DNA of 53,165 nucleotides, from contig JAUQZC010000183.1 in the NCBI GenBank assembly GCA_030587435.1, positions 1 to 53,165 of the forward strand, read 5' to 3'. The stretch is from Candidatus Baldrarchaeota archaeon (lineage in GTDB: Archaea; Asgardarchaeota; Baldrarchaeia; Baldrarchaeales; DXJG01). A program made the translations under genes and the position numbers. The notes beneath the pieces were generated by a model. The model was not told the DNA's origin. It was given only the letters and a program-made list of their open reading frames with translations, and did no database searches. Shown in pieces: positions 16,860-23,994 of this stretch; positions within the stretch are counted from its first letter, which is position 1; every line of letters starts with the position of its first letter.

Positions 16860-17165
16860 CCTACAACCCTCCTATCATCCAATAACTACTATTAGAAACG
16901 ACATTCAAAATTTAAAGTTCACGTTGATAATATTAGTCCTCAAAAGGTTTAAGATTTCGTGAAGAAAAATTTTCGTTTCTAATTTCTTTGCCATAATTAA
17001 TGTCTATAATGGCATGTCATTTTTATAAAGAAAGGTTTTTGATTATGTTGACATGATTATATGAATGAAACATGTATTCTAAAAATAAAACAAAAATTTT
17101 AATAATTTTAATCAAAGTTTTTAAAGCAAAGCTTAAATTTATATATGGTTACATAGTAGTAGAGT

Positions 17166-17353
17166 GGAAGTGTGAAAAGAAGGTCAGTATAGGGCGAAAG
17201 GCTCCGTCAAATGTGTGAGTAGGTCTCCCCCCTCCTCCCCCTCGCCACTGATATTGTGCATTTGTGGCGTGTTTCTGTTTTTTGACGGAGCCCGCTAAAC
17301 CTTAATTTACTACTTTTGCAAATTAATATTAAGAATTTTGGGAGGTTCCCCCC
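17166..17353 (+). promoter_or_regulatory. Long structured 5' leader of the deacylase gene (possible SD-sequestering switch)
   Basis: A TATA box (TTTATATA, 17138-17145) predicts a start near 17166, giving a leader of about 185 nt. GGCTCCGTCAAA (17200-17211) pairs perfectly with TTTGACGGAGCC (17281-17292), extended across an AAA bulge by GCG/CGC. The 69-nt loop holds CCCTCCTCCCC (17230-17240) and an inner hairpin CGCCAC/GTGGCG (17243-17269). Downstream, GGGAGG (17340-17345) is the ribosome-binding site of the ATG at 17354. CCTCCC at 17234-17239 is its exact complement, so the loop could mask the site. Whether this is a leader switch or a separate small RNA is undecided. Confidence 0.55.
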
Positions 17354-18247
17354 ATGTTTTATCATCTATTTGTAAATGGAAGTATTAAACCGGATACAAT
17401 AGAGGTGGAGAAGGGAGTTCCTTTATTTATTTTCAGGTTAGGAGAAGGGAAACCACATGTTTTTTTAATAAGTGGGGTTCATGGTGATGAACAAACTGGA
17501 ATCTATGTAGCAGAAAGTCTTATTGAAAAACTTAGTAAAATGGAGCTTTTTGGAAGCATAACTATAGTACCGGTTGCAAATCCACCAGCTTTTAGATGTA
17601 AAACTCATAATTCACCTATGGATGGGCTAAACATGAATAGAATTTTCCCGGGAAATAGGGAGGGAACAGTCACAGAACGTTTAGCTGCAGAAATATGGGA
17701 ACAAGCTATACAAGCGGATTATATCATAGACTTACACTCCTGTGAAGAGGAGTGCATACCGTATGTACTTGCTTTACATAGAGAGTTTAGTTACGTCAAA
17801 TCACTTGCATATAAAGTTGGAATACCCTACGTTATCGAATCAACAGGAACACGTGGGCAGCTATTTGTTGAAGCAAGTCGAGAAGGAATACCAGCAATAG
17901 TAATCGAAATGGGAGGTAGGTGTTCTGTAGATTTACAATCAGCAGTACGAGTTAGGGATTCTCTATTAAATTTTCTTACGTCTCTAGGTATAATTCAAGG
18001 ATATGAATTAGAAAGCAAGCCAGAATTCTATGGAAGAATAATTGAAATAAATGCGCCGTCAGAAGGACTATTCATACCAAAATCTTTCTGCGGGTCGAAG
18101 GTCGGTGAAGAATCGACAATAGGTGAAATAAAAAACGGAAGTAACATAATCGCGCCCCTCAATGGACTGCTAGTTTATATTAAAAGGGTAATGTATGTAT
18201 TCAAAGGTGAAAAGATTGCGGGAATAGCAGCAAAAATAAAACATTAG
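17354..18247 (+). CDS. Succinylglutamate desuccinylase/aspartoacylase family zinc hydrolase
   Basis: 297 residues of the M14-like AstE/AspA fold. Zinc-binding GVHGDEQTG (His-x2-Glu) lies near residue 39, and the third ligand His is in DYIIDLHSCEEE near 126. NMNRIFPGN near 97 contains the substrate-binding Asn-Arg pair, and VIEMGGR near 185 supplies the catalytic-region Glu. The C-terminal third is a beta domain ending GEKIAGIAAKI. Substrate is unknown: members cleave N-acyl amino acids or related amides. GGAGGT lies 7 nt before the start, at the end of an unusual structured leader. Confidence 0.87.
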   Translation: MFYHLFVNGSIKPDTIEVEKGVPLFIFRLGEGKPHVFLISGVHGDEQTGIYVAESLIEKLSKMELFGSITIVPVANPPAFRCKTHNSPMDGLNMNRIFPGNREGTVTERLAAEIWEQAIQADYIIDLHSCEEECIPYVLALHREFSYVKSLAYKVGIPYVIESTGTRGQLFVEASREGIPAIVIEMGGRCSVDLQSAVRVRDSLLNFLTSLGIIQGYELESKPEFYGRIIEINAPSEGLFIPKSFCGSKVGEESTIGEIKNGSNIIAPLNGLLVYIKRVMYVFKGEKIAGIAAKIKH

Positions 18248-18254
18248 TAGAAAA

Positions 18255-18509
18255 CTATGAACTTAATAAAATCATCAAACATTTAACTACTATGATCAAA
18301 GATATGAGAAGAATGGAAAGATTCAAAACACTACCTATAATTAAACTAGTAATCACAAGATTTTTTAGAACTATTTTTAATACAAAGAGAGATGCCAAAA
18401 ATGGTATACACGAAATAAACAGACTTACAGCATCATTTGACATAGCTATTACAATAACGTCGAGAAACCAAATAACCAATATCACGAAAACAATTATAAG
18501 CGAGAGCAT
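18255..18509 (-). CDS. Possible small hydrophobic membrane protein
   Basis: 84 residues, almost entirely hydrophobic, with three likely membrane helices: LIIVFVILVIWFLDVIVIAM, SLFISCIPFLASLFVL, and SLIIGSVLNLSILLISLIIV. GAAGGCG lies 9-10 nt ahead of the ATG, and a TATA-like stretch at 18540-18552 reads on this strand, also serving the divergent gene at 18601. The opposite strand also has an open frame here (18292-18531), but it has no ribosome site and an unstructured composition. Only the hydrophobic pattern supports this gene, so it is tentative. Confidence 0.4.
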   Translation of the reverse strand: MLSLIIVFVILVIWFLDVIVIAMSNDAVSLFISCIPFLASLFVLKIVLKNLVITSLIIGSVLNLSILLISLIIVVKCLMILLSS

Positions 18510-18600
18510 GGTTGTTCGCCTTCAAAATTAAGTATTGATCCAATATATATAAAGTCAAAACCAAAATAAAGCCATAAAAGTTCTTTAAAATTTAAAGGAC

Positions 18601-19698
18601 GTGGTCACGTTGACTAAGATATGGATTGATGTACTTACCCCGAAGCAGCTATTGTTTCTCACGAAGATTTCCAAAAAGCTAGAAGAACATGGTTTTGAAG
18701 CTTTTTTCACTTCAAGAGAGTATCAAGAGGTTTGTGAACTCATCAAATTAAAGAGATTGAATATACCAATAATTGGTAAACATGGAGGTTATCACCTTAA
18801 AGATAAATTATTAGCAAGCACTGAAAGAATTTTACTCTTAATTCGTCACATAGAAAAAATCGAACCAGACATAGCCTTGTCATTTTCCTCTCCTGAAGCA
18901 GCACGAGTAGCTTATGGACTCAACATACCACATGTATGTGTAAACGACTCTCCCCATTCCGAAGCAGTAGCCCGATTAACAATTCCCTTATCTAAATTAC
19001 TATTTACACCAAAAATAATCCCTAAAAAAGTTTGGGAAAAATATGGAATACCTAAACAAGCTATCATTCAGTATAGAGCACTGGATCCCGTTACATGGAT
19101 CAAGGACTTTCAACCAAATCCAGAAATCTTAAAGAACTTAAAATTGAACTTAAAACAGCCGATTGTCGCGATAAGACCAACAGAAGCTTACGCGGCTTAT
19201 CTTAGAGGAAAGATATCCAATATTTGTCCAGTTACGATAAAAATAGCACAAAAATTGCTTAAACTTTTAGAGAACAAGGTCCAAATAGTAATTATACCAA
19301 GGTACAAGGAGCAAAGAAAAGTATTAAAGGAAAAATTAGCAGAAAATGTTGTAATTCCTGAACATGCTATTGACACTGCTAGTCTCCTATACTACTCCAG
19401 CTTATTTATAGGGGCGGGGGGTACAATGAACATAGAAGCCGCTCTTCTGGGAAAACCGGTCATATCGTGTTTCCCAGGAAAAACAACATTTGTTGAACGC
19501 TACTTGGTAAATGCAAAGTTAATATATAGGGTAAAAGATCCGGAAAAGACAGTTAAATTAGCATTAAATATTTTACAGAATGCAGAAAAATTTTTAAGTT
19601 CCCATAAGGAACGAGCACTAAAAATATTAAACCATATGGAAGATCCGGCCGAGGTTATTGCAAAAGAATTAAAAAAACGTTTAAATAAGTTACTATGA
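18601..19698 (+). CDS. DUF354 family GT-B glycosyltransferase-like protein
   Basis: 365 residues. The opening TKIWIDVLTPKQLLFLTKI and EAFFTSREYQEV are characteristic of DUF354, a GT-B fold related to UDP-GlcNAc 2-epimerases and MurG-like transferases. The C-terminal nucleotide-sugar site is visible as SLLYYSSLFIGAGGTMNIEA near 262 and LLGKPVISCFPGKTTF near 285. The start is GTG 18601 or TTG 18610. It is followed within 16 nt by a GlcNAc-1-phosphate transferase-like gene, so a role in building lipid-linked glycans is likely. Donor and acceptor are unknown. Confidence 0.82.
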   Translation: MVTLTKIWIDVLTPKQLLFLTKISKKLEEHGFEAFFTSREYQEVCELIKLKRLNIPIIGKHGGYHLKDKLLASTERILLLIRHIEKIEPDIALSFSSPEAARVAYGLNIPHVCVNDSPHSEAVARLTIPLSKLLFTPKIIPKKVWEKYGIPKQAIIQYRALDPVTWIKDFQPNPEILKNLKLNLKQPIVAIRPTEAYAAYLRGKISNICPVTIKIAQKLLKLLENKVQIVIIPRYKEQRKVLKEKLAENVVIPEHAIDTASLLYYSSLFIGAGGTMNIEAALLGKPVISCFPGKTTFVERYLVNAKLIYRVKDPEKTVKLALNILQNAEKFLSSHKERALKILNHMEDPAEVIAKELKKRLNKLL

Positions 19699-19714
19699 AT
19701 AGGAGAATGATAAA

Positions 19715-20719
19715 ATGATATCGATTACTGATTTAATATTTGCTGCAACAGGCTTTACCATTTCCTTTATCATAACTTTCATTTTAGTACCTTTCCTAAT
19801 TCGAAAATTCAAGGAAAAAGGCATCGTGGGCGTTGACGTTCATAAACCCGAAAAACCAGAAATACCCGAAATGGGAGGATTAAGCATTTTAATTTCTATA
19901 ATTGTTTCAACAGTTTTCCTCATCATAGTATGTAACAATCTAACAAAGTTTTTTACCACTTTTTTGATGGTAGTTGTAGTAGTAGGAATTATTGGAGCAA
20001 TAGACGATATTAAACCCCTAAACCCAAAATTAAAGCCAACTTTAACAGCATTGGCATCTTTACCAATAATAATTTTTGGAACATATGTTCCAAGGCCGGT
20101 ATTTCCTATAATTGGAAAGACAAGGTTAACCATAGTGTACCCATTACTTATAATAGCAGGTCTAGCAGTGTCGACTAATGCTGTAAACATGCTAGACGTA
20201 TTTAATGGTTCCATGGCTGGTACCTGCAGTATACTTCTCCTAACTCTTCTAATATCGTCCATTATTCTGGGCTCTAGTATCGGGATCTTACTATCCGCCA
20301 TAACGCTTGGCTCTTTAGTTGCTTTCTTCTACTACAATAAATATCCAGCAAAAATATTTTCTGGGGATGTAGGCTCACTTACAGTCGGAGCAGCCATAGC
20401 AACAATCGCTGTAATGGGAAGACTTGAAATAGTAACAATAGTCGCGATGATGCCGCATATCATGAACGGTTTTCATAGCCTAGCGAGTATAGGAGGACTT
20501 CTAGAAAGAAGACAAATAAAAGCACGACCAACCAAGGTACTTGCTGATGGAAGACTTGCAGCCAGTAAAGATCCCAAAGCCCCAATAACACTTGCCAGGC
20601 TCATTTTAGCAGGTGGTCCTCTTTATGAGAACGAAGTAGTCAAAGTATTTATTCTCTTATCTATATATAGTGGAGTGCTTGCTATTTTAACCGCGTTACT
20701 AATCGCTTGGGGGTTATAG
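19715..20719 (+). CDS. GT4-family UDP-sugar:polyprenyl-phosphate sugar-1-phosphate transferase (AglH/Alg7-like)
   Basis: 334 residues with about ten membrane helices. Family motifs: DVHKPEKPEIPEMGGLSIL near 42 (HKP...MGG), AIDDIKPLNPKLKP near 95 (catalytic DD), NAVNMLDVFNGSMAG near 160 (NxxNxxDGxNG-like) and FFYYNKYPAKIFSGDVGSL near 205. This matches archaeal Alg7/AglH and bacterial WecA/MraY. It would transfer GlcNAc-1-P or a related sugar phosphate to dolichyl phosphate, the first step of N-glycan assembly. The large sequon-rich surface protein at 42430-45966 is a plausible acceptor in this organism. Confidence 0.9.
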   Translation: MISITDLIFAATGFTISFIITFILVPFLIRKFKEKGIVGVDVHKPEKPEIPEMGGLSILISIIVSTVFLIIVCNNLTKFFTTFLMVVVVVGIIGAIDDIKPLNPKLKPTLTALASLPIIIFGTYVPRPVFPIIGKTRLTIVYPLLIIAGLAVSTNAVNMLDVFNGSMAGTCSILLLTLLISSIILGSSIGILLSAITLGSLVAFFYYNKYPAKIFSGDVGSLTVGAAIATIAVMGRLEIVTIVAMMPHIMNGFHSLASIGGLLERRQIKARPTKVLADGRLAASKDPKAPITLARLILAGGPLYENEVVKVFILLSIYSGVLAILTALLIAWGL

Positions 20720-20722
20720 ATA

Positions 20723-20971
20723 TTGAATTACAGACACATATTTAGCATCCTTGGTATAATAACATTAGTATGGGCTACAATGTTACTGGGCCTTGTTTTT
20801 ATTTGGAAATTTATTGTTCCAATATCGTATCCTTCTGAATCATACATTATGCAGTTTTTAATTGGGTTTTTTAAGGTGGGAGCCTCCGGAACATTAGCCC
20901 TTATATGGCTTTATTTATGGAACAAACTTGTACAAATTTATTTCTGGAAAACATTAAAGGCAGGTACATAA
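20723..20971 (+). CDS. Small two-helix membrane protein
   Basis: 82 residues from TTG, 3 nt after the stop of the transferase. Two clear membrane segments, IFSILGIITLVWATMLLGLV and KVGASGTLALIWLYLWNKL, are separated by a short tyrosine-rich loop. The next gene starts at the very next base after its stop. Family not recognised. Its tight position between the glycosyltransferase pair and a soluble helical protein suggests an accessory part of the same membrane glycan machinery. Confidence 0.65.
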   Translation: MNYRHIFSILGIITLVWATMLLGLVFIWKFIVPISYPSESYIMQFLIGFFKVGASGTLALIWLYLWNKLVQIYFWKTLKAGT

Positions 20972-21658
20972 ATGAATGAAAACAATGTCGAAATAAAAAA
21001 TTCCGAATCAAAAAACGCAGAAACAAAAATGTTAATAAAATGTCCTGAAATTGACCCAAAGGATCTTTTTATGCTTTCCTACATTGCGCTTTCTCAACTG
21101 GATGCTGAGATACTAAAAACAGTTGAGAAATTAAAAAAGGGCGATTTAATAGTTGGTGAACTCTACTTTCAAATTTCAAAGCGAGAAAAGATGCCTATGA
21201 GCCTCATGCTTCATGGAGAATCAAATCAACTCACAGTAACATGCAAATACAAAGAAATGAATGAAGCTAAAAGCTTAATCTGCAATATTGGAAATAAAAT
21301 TTCACGTCTTGCAGAAAACTTCTCAAAATTAAATGAGGAAAGTAAAGAAAAACTCAGAGAAATCTTTAGAGTATTAAAAGAAATAGATAGGGCAATTCAG
21401 TCGATTTTAAACCAAAAGAATGTGGAGGAGTTATATTTCTCGCTTTCGCTACTACGAGAAAGGGCATGCAACTCTGCGAAAAATCTATTAGACATACCTA
21501 TTAAGACGGGGCAATGGTTGAATATTCTTAATAACCTTAGACTTAGAAAAAATCATAATGCCAGACTTAACACGGAAACAGCTAAAAAATTGTTGCTAGA
21601 TTTACTTTACTGGAAAAAAAGGATCTTGCAAGAATTTAAAAATGTCGAGGAGGAATAA
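20972..21658 (+). CDS. Helical protein of unknown function
   Basis: 228 residues, with the start codon directly abutting the previous stop. It is Lys/Glu/Asn-rich and predicted helical throughout, e.g. DPKDLFMLSYIALSQLDAEI and NVEELYFSLSLLRERACNSA. No membrane segment, cysteine cluster or catalytic motif is evident. It ends with GAGGAGG, which serves as the ribosome-binding site for the next gene. I do not recognise a family; co-translation with the flanking genes is the only functional hint. Confidence 0.6.
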   Translation: MNENNVEIKNSESKNAETKMLIKCPEIDPKDLFMLSYIALSQLDAEILKTVEKLKKGDLIVGELYFQISKREKMPMSLMLHGESNQLTVTCKYKEMNEAKSLICNIGNKISRLAENFSKLNEESKEKLREIFRVLKEIDRAIQSILNQKNVEELYFSLSLLRERACNSAKNLLDIPIKTGQWLNILNNLRLRKNHNARLNTETAKKLLLDLLYWKKRILQEFKNVEEE

Positions 21659-21660
21659 TA

Positions 21661-21894
21661 TTGGGTAAAATAAAAAAAGGCGTCAATTGCAGCGTAATTG
21701 GATGTAACGAGCGAGCATTACATTCATTATCCATAGACAAAATACAAGAAGCGATTCGGACTATAGGTCTAAAGCTAAACATCAAAACATCAAGAAGAGT
21801 ATACCTCTGTGAGAAACACTACAAAGAAATTAAAAAACAGCTTAAAAGAATGAAAAAAGTAGAAAAATGGAAACACGGCCTTCCCTTTACCTAA
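21661..21894 (+). CDS. Small Cys/His zinc-binding protein
   Basis: 77 residues from TTG, with GAGGAGG 7 nt upstream. CSVIGC (10-15) and LCEKHYKE (about 49-56) supply three Cys and one His, a likely treble-clef zinc site. The tail is strongly basic (KKQLKRMKKVEKWKHG). It is the last gene of the 18601-21894 run. The combination of a zinc knuckle and basic helix suggests nucleic-acid or ribosome binding, but the family is not known to me. Confidence 0.62.
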   Translation: MGKIKKGVNCSVIGCNERALHSLSIDKIQEAIRTIGLKLNIKTSRRVYLCEKHYKEIKKQLKRMKKVEKWKHGLPFT

Positions 21895-21899
21895 TTACA

Positions 21900-22043
21900 T
21901 CATAAGGACAGCCCAGCCAATATACGATCTATATGTCCTTGAACGGTTTTCCAGATAATGTCAAATTCTCCAGTAGACAGTCCAATACCAATTAGCGAAA
22001 GCGCGATTGAGATGTACACCAATGCGACTATTTTATCTCGCAT
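21900..22043 (-). CDS. 47-residue single-pass membrane protein
   Basis: A short frame with a strong ribosome-binding site (GGAGGT 8 nt before the ATG). It reads MRDKIVALVYISIALSLIG, continues GIGLSTGEFDI, and ends QGHIDRILAGLSL. Two charged residues lead into one membrane helix (about 5-23), followed by an amphipathic tail. It is convergent with the zinc protein, 5 nt apart. It is too short for most automatic callers, and no known family is apparent. The good ribosome site and clean topology make it a credible gene. Confidence 0.6.
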   Translation of the reverse strand: MRDKIVALVYISIALSLIGIGLSTGEFDIIWKTVQGHIDRILAGLSL

Positions 22044-22150
22044 TCTTCAAACCTCCACACAAAACCATTACCATACTTTAGCATATTAGATTTAAAATTT
22101 ATGAAACTGGTTTGATAGTAAAATTTATTCAAGTAAAAGTTGCAATTAAT

Positions 22151-22232
22151 CGTGCCCGATGATCTTGCTCGGCCGTCTGATAGATATTAAACCGTATGAT
22201 GAACCTACGCAGGAGAAGAGGGCGTCCAGCAC
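22151..22232 (+). ncRNA. Box C/D-like sRNA (terminal D box degenerate)
   Basis: Terminal stem GTGC (22152-22155)/GCAC (22229-22232). C-like box CGATGA (22157-22162), a 14-nt guide, D' box CTGA (22177-22180), a 15-nt spacer, then a canonical C' box ATGATGA (22196-22202). A TATA-like AAAATTTATTC at 22116-22126 would start the RNA near 22150. Two faults: no CTGA precedes the 3' stem (TCCA instead), and the second guide space is 22 nt rather than about 12. Targets were not recognised. Either a divergent C/D RNA or a decayed one. Confidence 0.5.
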
Positions 22233-22382
22233 CCAGTAATTTAATTTTACCAGTTAGTACTAAAACTCATCACCATGAAGAGTGAAAGCGTTCATCGAAA
22301 TAAAAAGCTTTAACAAAAAAGATAAAAAGGAAACTTTCTCTATATCATTAAATGCAAAAATTAGGTTTAAGGGAGGAGAAAA

Positions 22383-23321
22383 ATGCAACTTTTTAATCTA
22401 TTATCGGGTACATGGCTTTGGGTAATAGCCTTTCTTCTAATAGTAGTGGTAGTAATACTACTTTCCAGCATACGAATATTAGCAGAATATGAAAGGGGAG
22501 TAATATTTAGACTTGGAAGAGCATTACCTGGAGTAAAGGGACCTGGCATCATATTCTTAATACCTATAATTGACCGATTAGTGAAGGTGGATCTGAGAGA
22601 ACACTTTTTTGAAATACCAAGGCAAAGATGCATAACGAAAGATAATGCCCCCGTTGACATAGATGTCCTAATTTACTACAAAGTGGTTGACGCGAGAGAT
22701 TCAGTAATTAAGGTAAAAGATTTTAAAGGAGCATCTGTCGGAATTGCGCAAACAACACTAAGAGCCGTAGTTGGAGACATAGTTTTAGATGACGTACTGG
22801 CTAAGAGGGAGTACATCAATACCGTACTTAGAGATAAACTCGACGAAGCTACCGAAAGATGGGGGGTAAAAGTTACAACAGTAGAAATAAGAGAGATAGA
22901 TCCTCCAAAACAAGTACAAGATGCGATGATTAAACAAATGGAAGCTGAAAGAATTAGAAGAGCGATGGTAACCGAAGCAGATGGTAAAAGAGAAGCAGCA
23001 ATTAAAGTCGCTGAGGGAGAAAAACAAGCAGCAATACTAAAAGCAGAAGGTAAAAGAAGAGCAATGATCTTGGAGGCTGAAGGAGAAAGACAGGCATCAA
23101 TATTAAGAGCAGAAGGCTATGCAACCGCGCTTGACAAAATATATTCTATAGCAAGGAACATAGACTATAAAACAATGGCATTACAATATCTAGAGACATT
23201 GAAATCTCTCGGAGCAAGTCCTTCAACCAAATTCATATTCCCAGCAGAGTTTATGCAACTAATTGCTCCAATAAGAGAATTCCTAAGCGGAGTTTCAAGT
23301 TCTACAAGCAGTGAAGAGTGA
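22383..23321 (+). CDS. SPFH/band-7 (stomatin-like) membrane protein
   Basis: 312 residues. A single N-terminal membrane helix (WVIAFLLIVVVVILLSSI, about 12-30) leads into the SPFH domain. Its hallmarks are ERGVIFRLGRALPGVKGPGI, VDLREHFFEIPRQRCITKDN and WGVKVTTVEIREIDPP. A long coiled coil follows (about 185-245) with EADGKREAAIKVAEGEKQAA-type repeats, and a short Ser-rich tail ends the protein. Stomatin-like proteins oligomerise in membrane microdomains and are usually paired with an NfeD-family protease; no NfeD lies here. GGGAGGAG precedes the ATG. Confidence 0.93.
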   Translation: MQLFNLLSGTWLWVIAFLLIVVVVILLSSIRILAEYERGVIFRLGRALPGVKGPGIIFLIPIIDRLVKVDLREHFFEIPRQRCITKDNAPVDIDVLIYYKVVDARDSVIKVKDFKGASVGIAQTTLRAVVGDIVLDDVLAKREYINTVLRDKLDEATERWGVKVTTVEIREIDPPKQVQDAMIKQMEAERIRRAMVTEADGKREAAIKVAEGEKQAAILKAEGKRRAMILEAEGERQASILRAEGYATALDKIYSIARNIDYKTMALQYLETLKSLGASPSTKFIFPAEFMQLIAPIREFLSGVSSSTSSEE

Positions 23322-23341
23322 TGTTATCGGTATCGTGAGAC

Positions 23342-23665
23342 CTACTCCATAAATTCTTCTATCCTTTTTAATATTTTATTTAGTTTTTCCCGATCCTCAG
23401 CAGCAATTACAACGTTCTTATAGTTTGGAAGGGCAAGAGAAACTTCTTTGATAAAGAGTTGCAAAGCTATGTGCGCAGGATGTTCAGATATTTCTAATGA
23501 CCCATCTTCAAAAACAAAAGAAACCTCCTTCCATGTTTTCCTTTCCTCATCTAGAGGCCATAGCGCATAGACATAATCATCAGTCATTAACACTATTGAC
23601 GGTGAACTTTTCCACGCATCCTCAATAAATTCTAACATTTTTTGGGCATTTTCCTTTTTCCCCAT
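23342..23665 (-). CDS. Uncharacterised 107-residue protein
   Basis: Soluble alpha/beta protein, MGKKENAQKMLEFIEDAWKS at the start, then alternating strands (PSIVLMTDDYVYALWPL, WKEVSFVFEDGSLEIS) and a helical C-terminus (REKLNKILKRIEEFME). No cysteines and no recognisable catalytic motif. Convergent with the stomatin gene, 20 nt apart. The acidic character and two-layer layout do not match a family I can name. Confidence 0.6.
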   Translation of the reverse strand: MGKKENAQKMLEFIEDAWKSSPSIVLMTDDYVYALWPLDEERKTWKEVSFVFEDGSLEISEHPAHIALQLFIKEVSLALPNYKNVVIAAEDREKLNKILKRIEEFME

Positions 23666-23994
23666 TATTTATATCCTCCATCAATACACCAGTATACCAA
23701 AGTAACTCTTAATGCTTATATGTGATCAAGATTTTTCCTGTTTTTTAAGTTCACATTTACATTCGAGACTAATAAACACTATCATTAATATTTTAACAAT
23801 TATTCTCTCTATAGATAATATCAACAGTGGCAACAAATTAATCTATTACCCCAAAAGCACATATATAAATAATTCTGGAAAATATAAAAGTAGAAATAAG
23901 TTATCCATGAAATTTAACTCACTTGGAAACATTAGAGCGGTCAAACAGAGTTATACCAAAAATAAAATGACACTAAAACTAGGAGGCACACATT
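23666..23994. other. Gene-free spacer with the reverse gyrase promoter
   Basis: About 330 AT-rich bases between two divergent genes. CACATATATAAATA at 23858-23871 is a convincing TATA box for reverse gyrase, implying a leader of roughly 100 nt. AGGAGG at 23980-23985 is the ribosome-binding site. A plus-strand open frame (23712-24011) crosses the spacer, but it lacks a ribosome site and runs into the reverse gyrase start in another frame. No RNA structure was seen. Confidence 0.5.

Noticed and set aside
18292..18531. Plus-strand frame of 79 codons between the deacylase and the glycosyltransferase
   Set aside because: No ribosome site or recognisable features; the opposite strand encodes a more credible hydrophobic protein.
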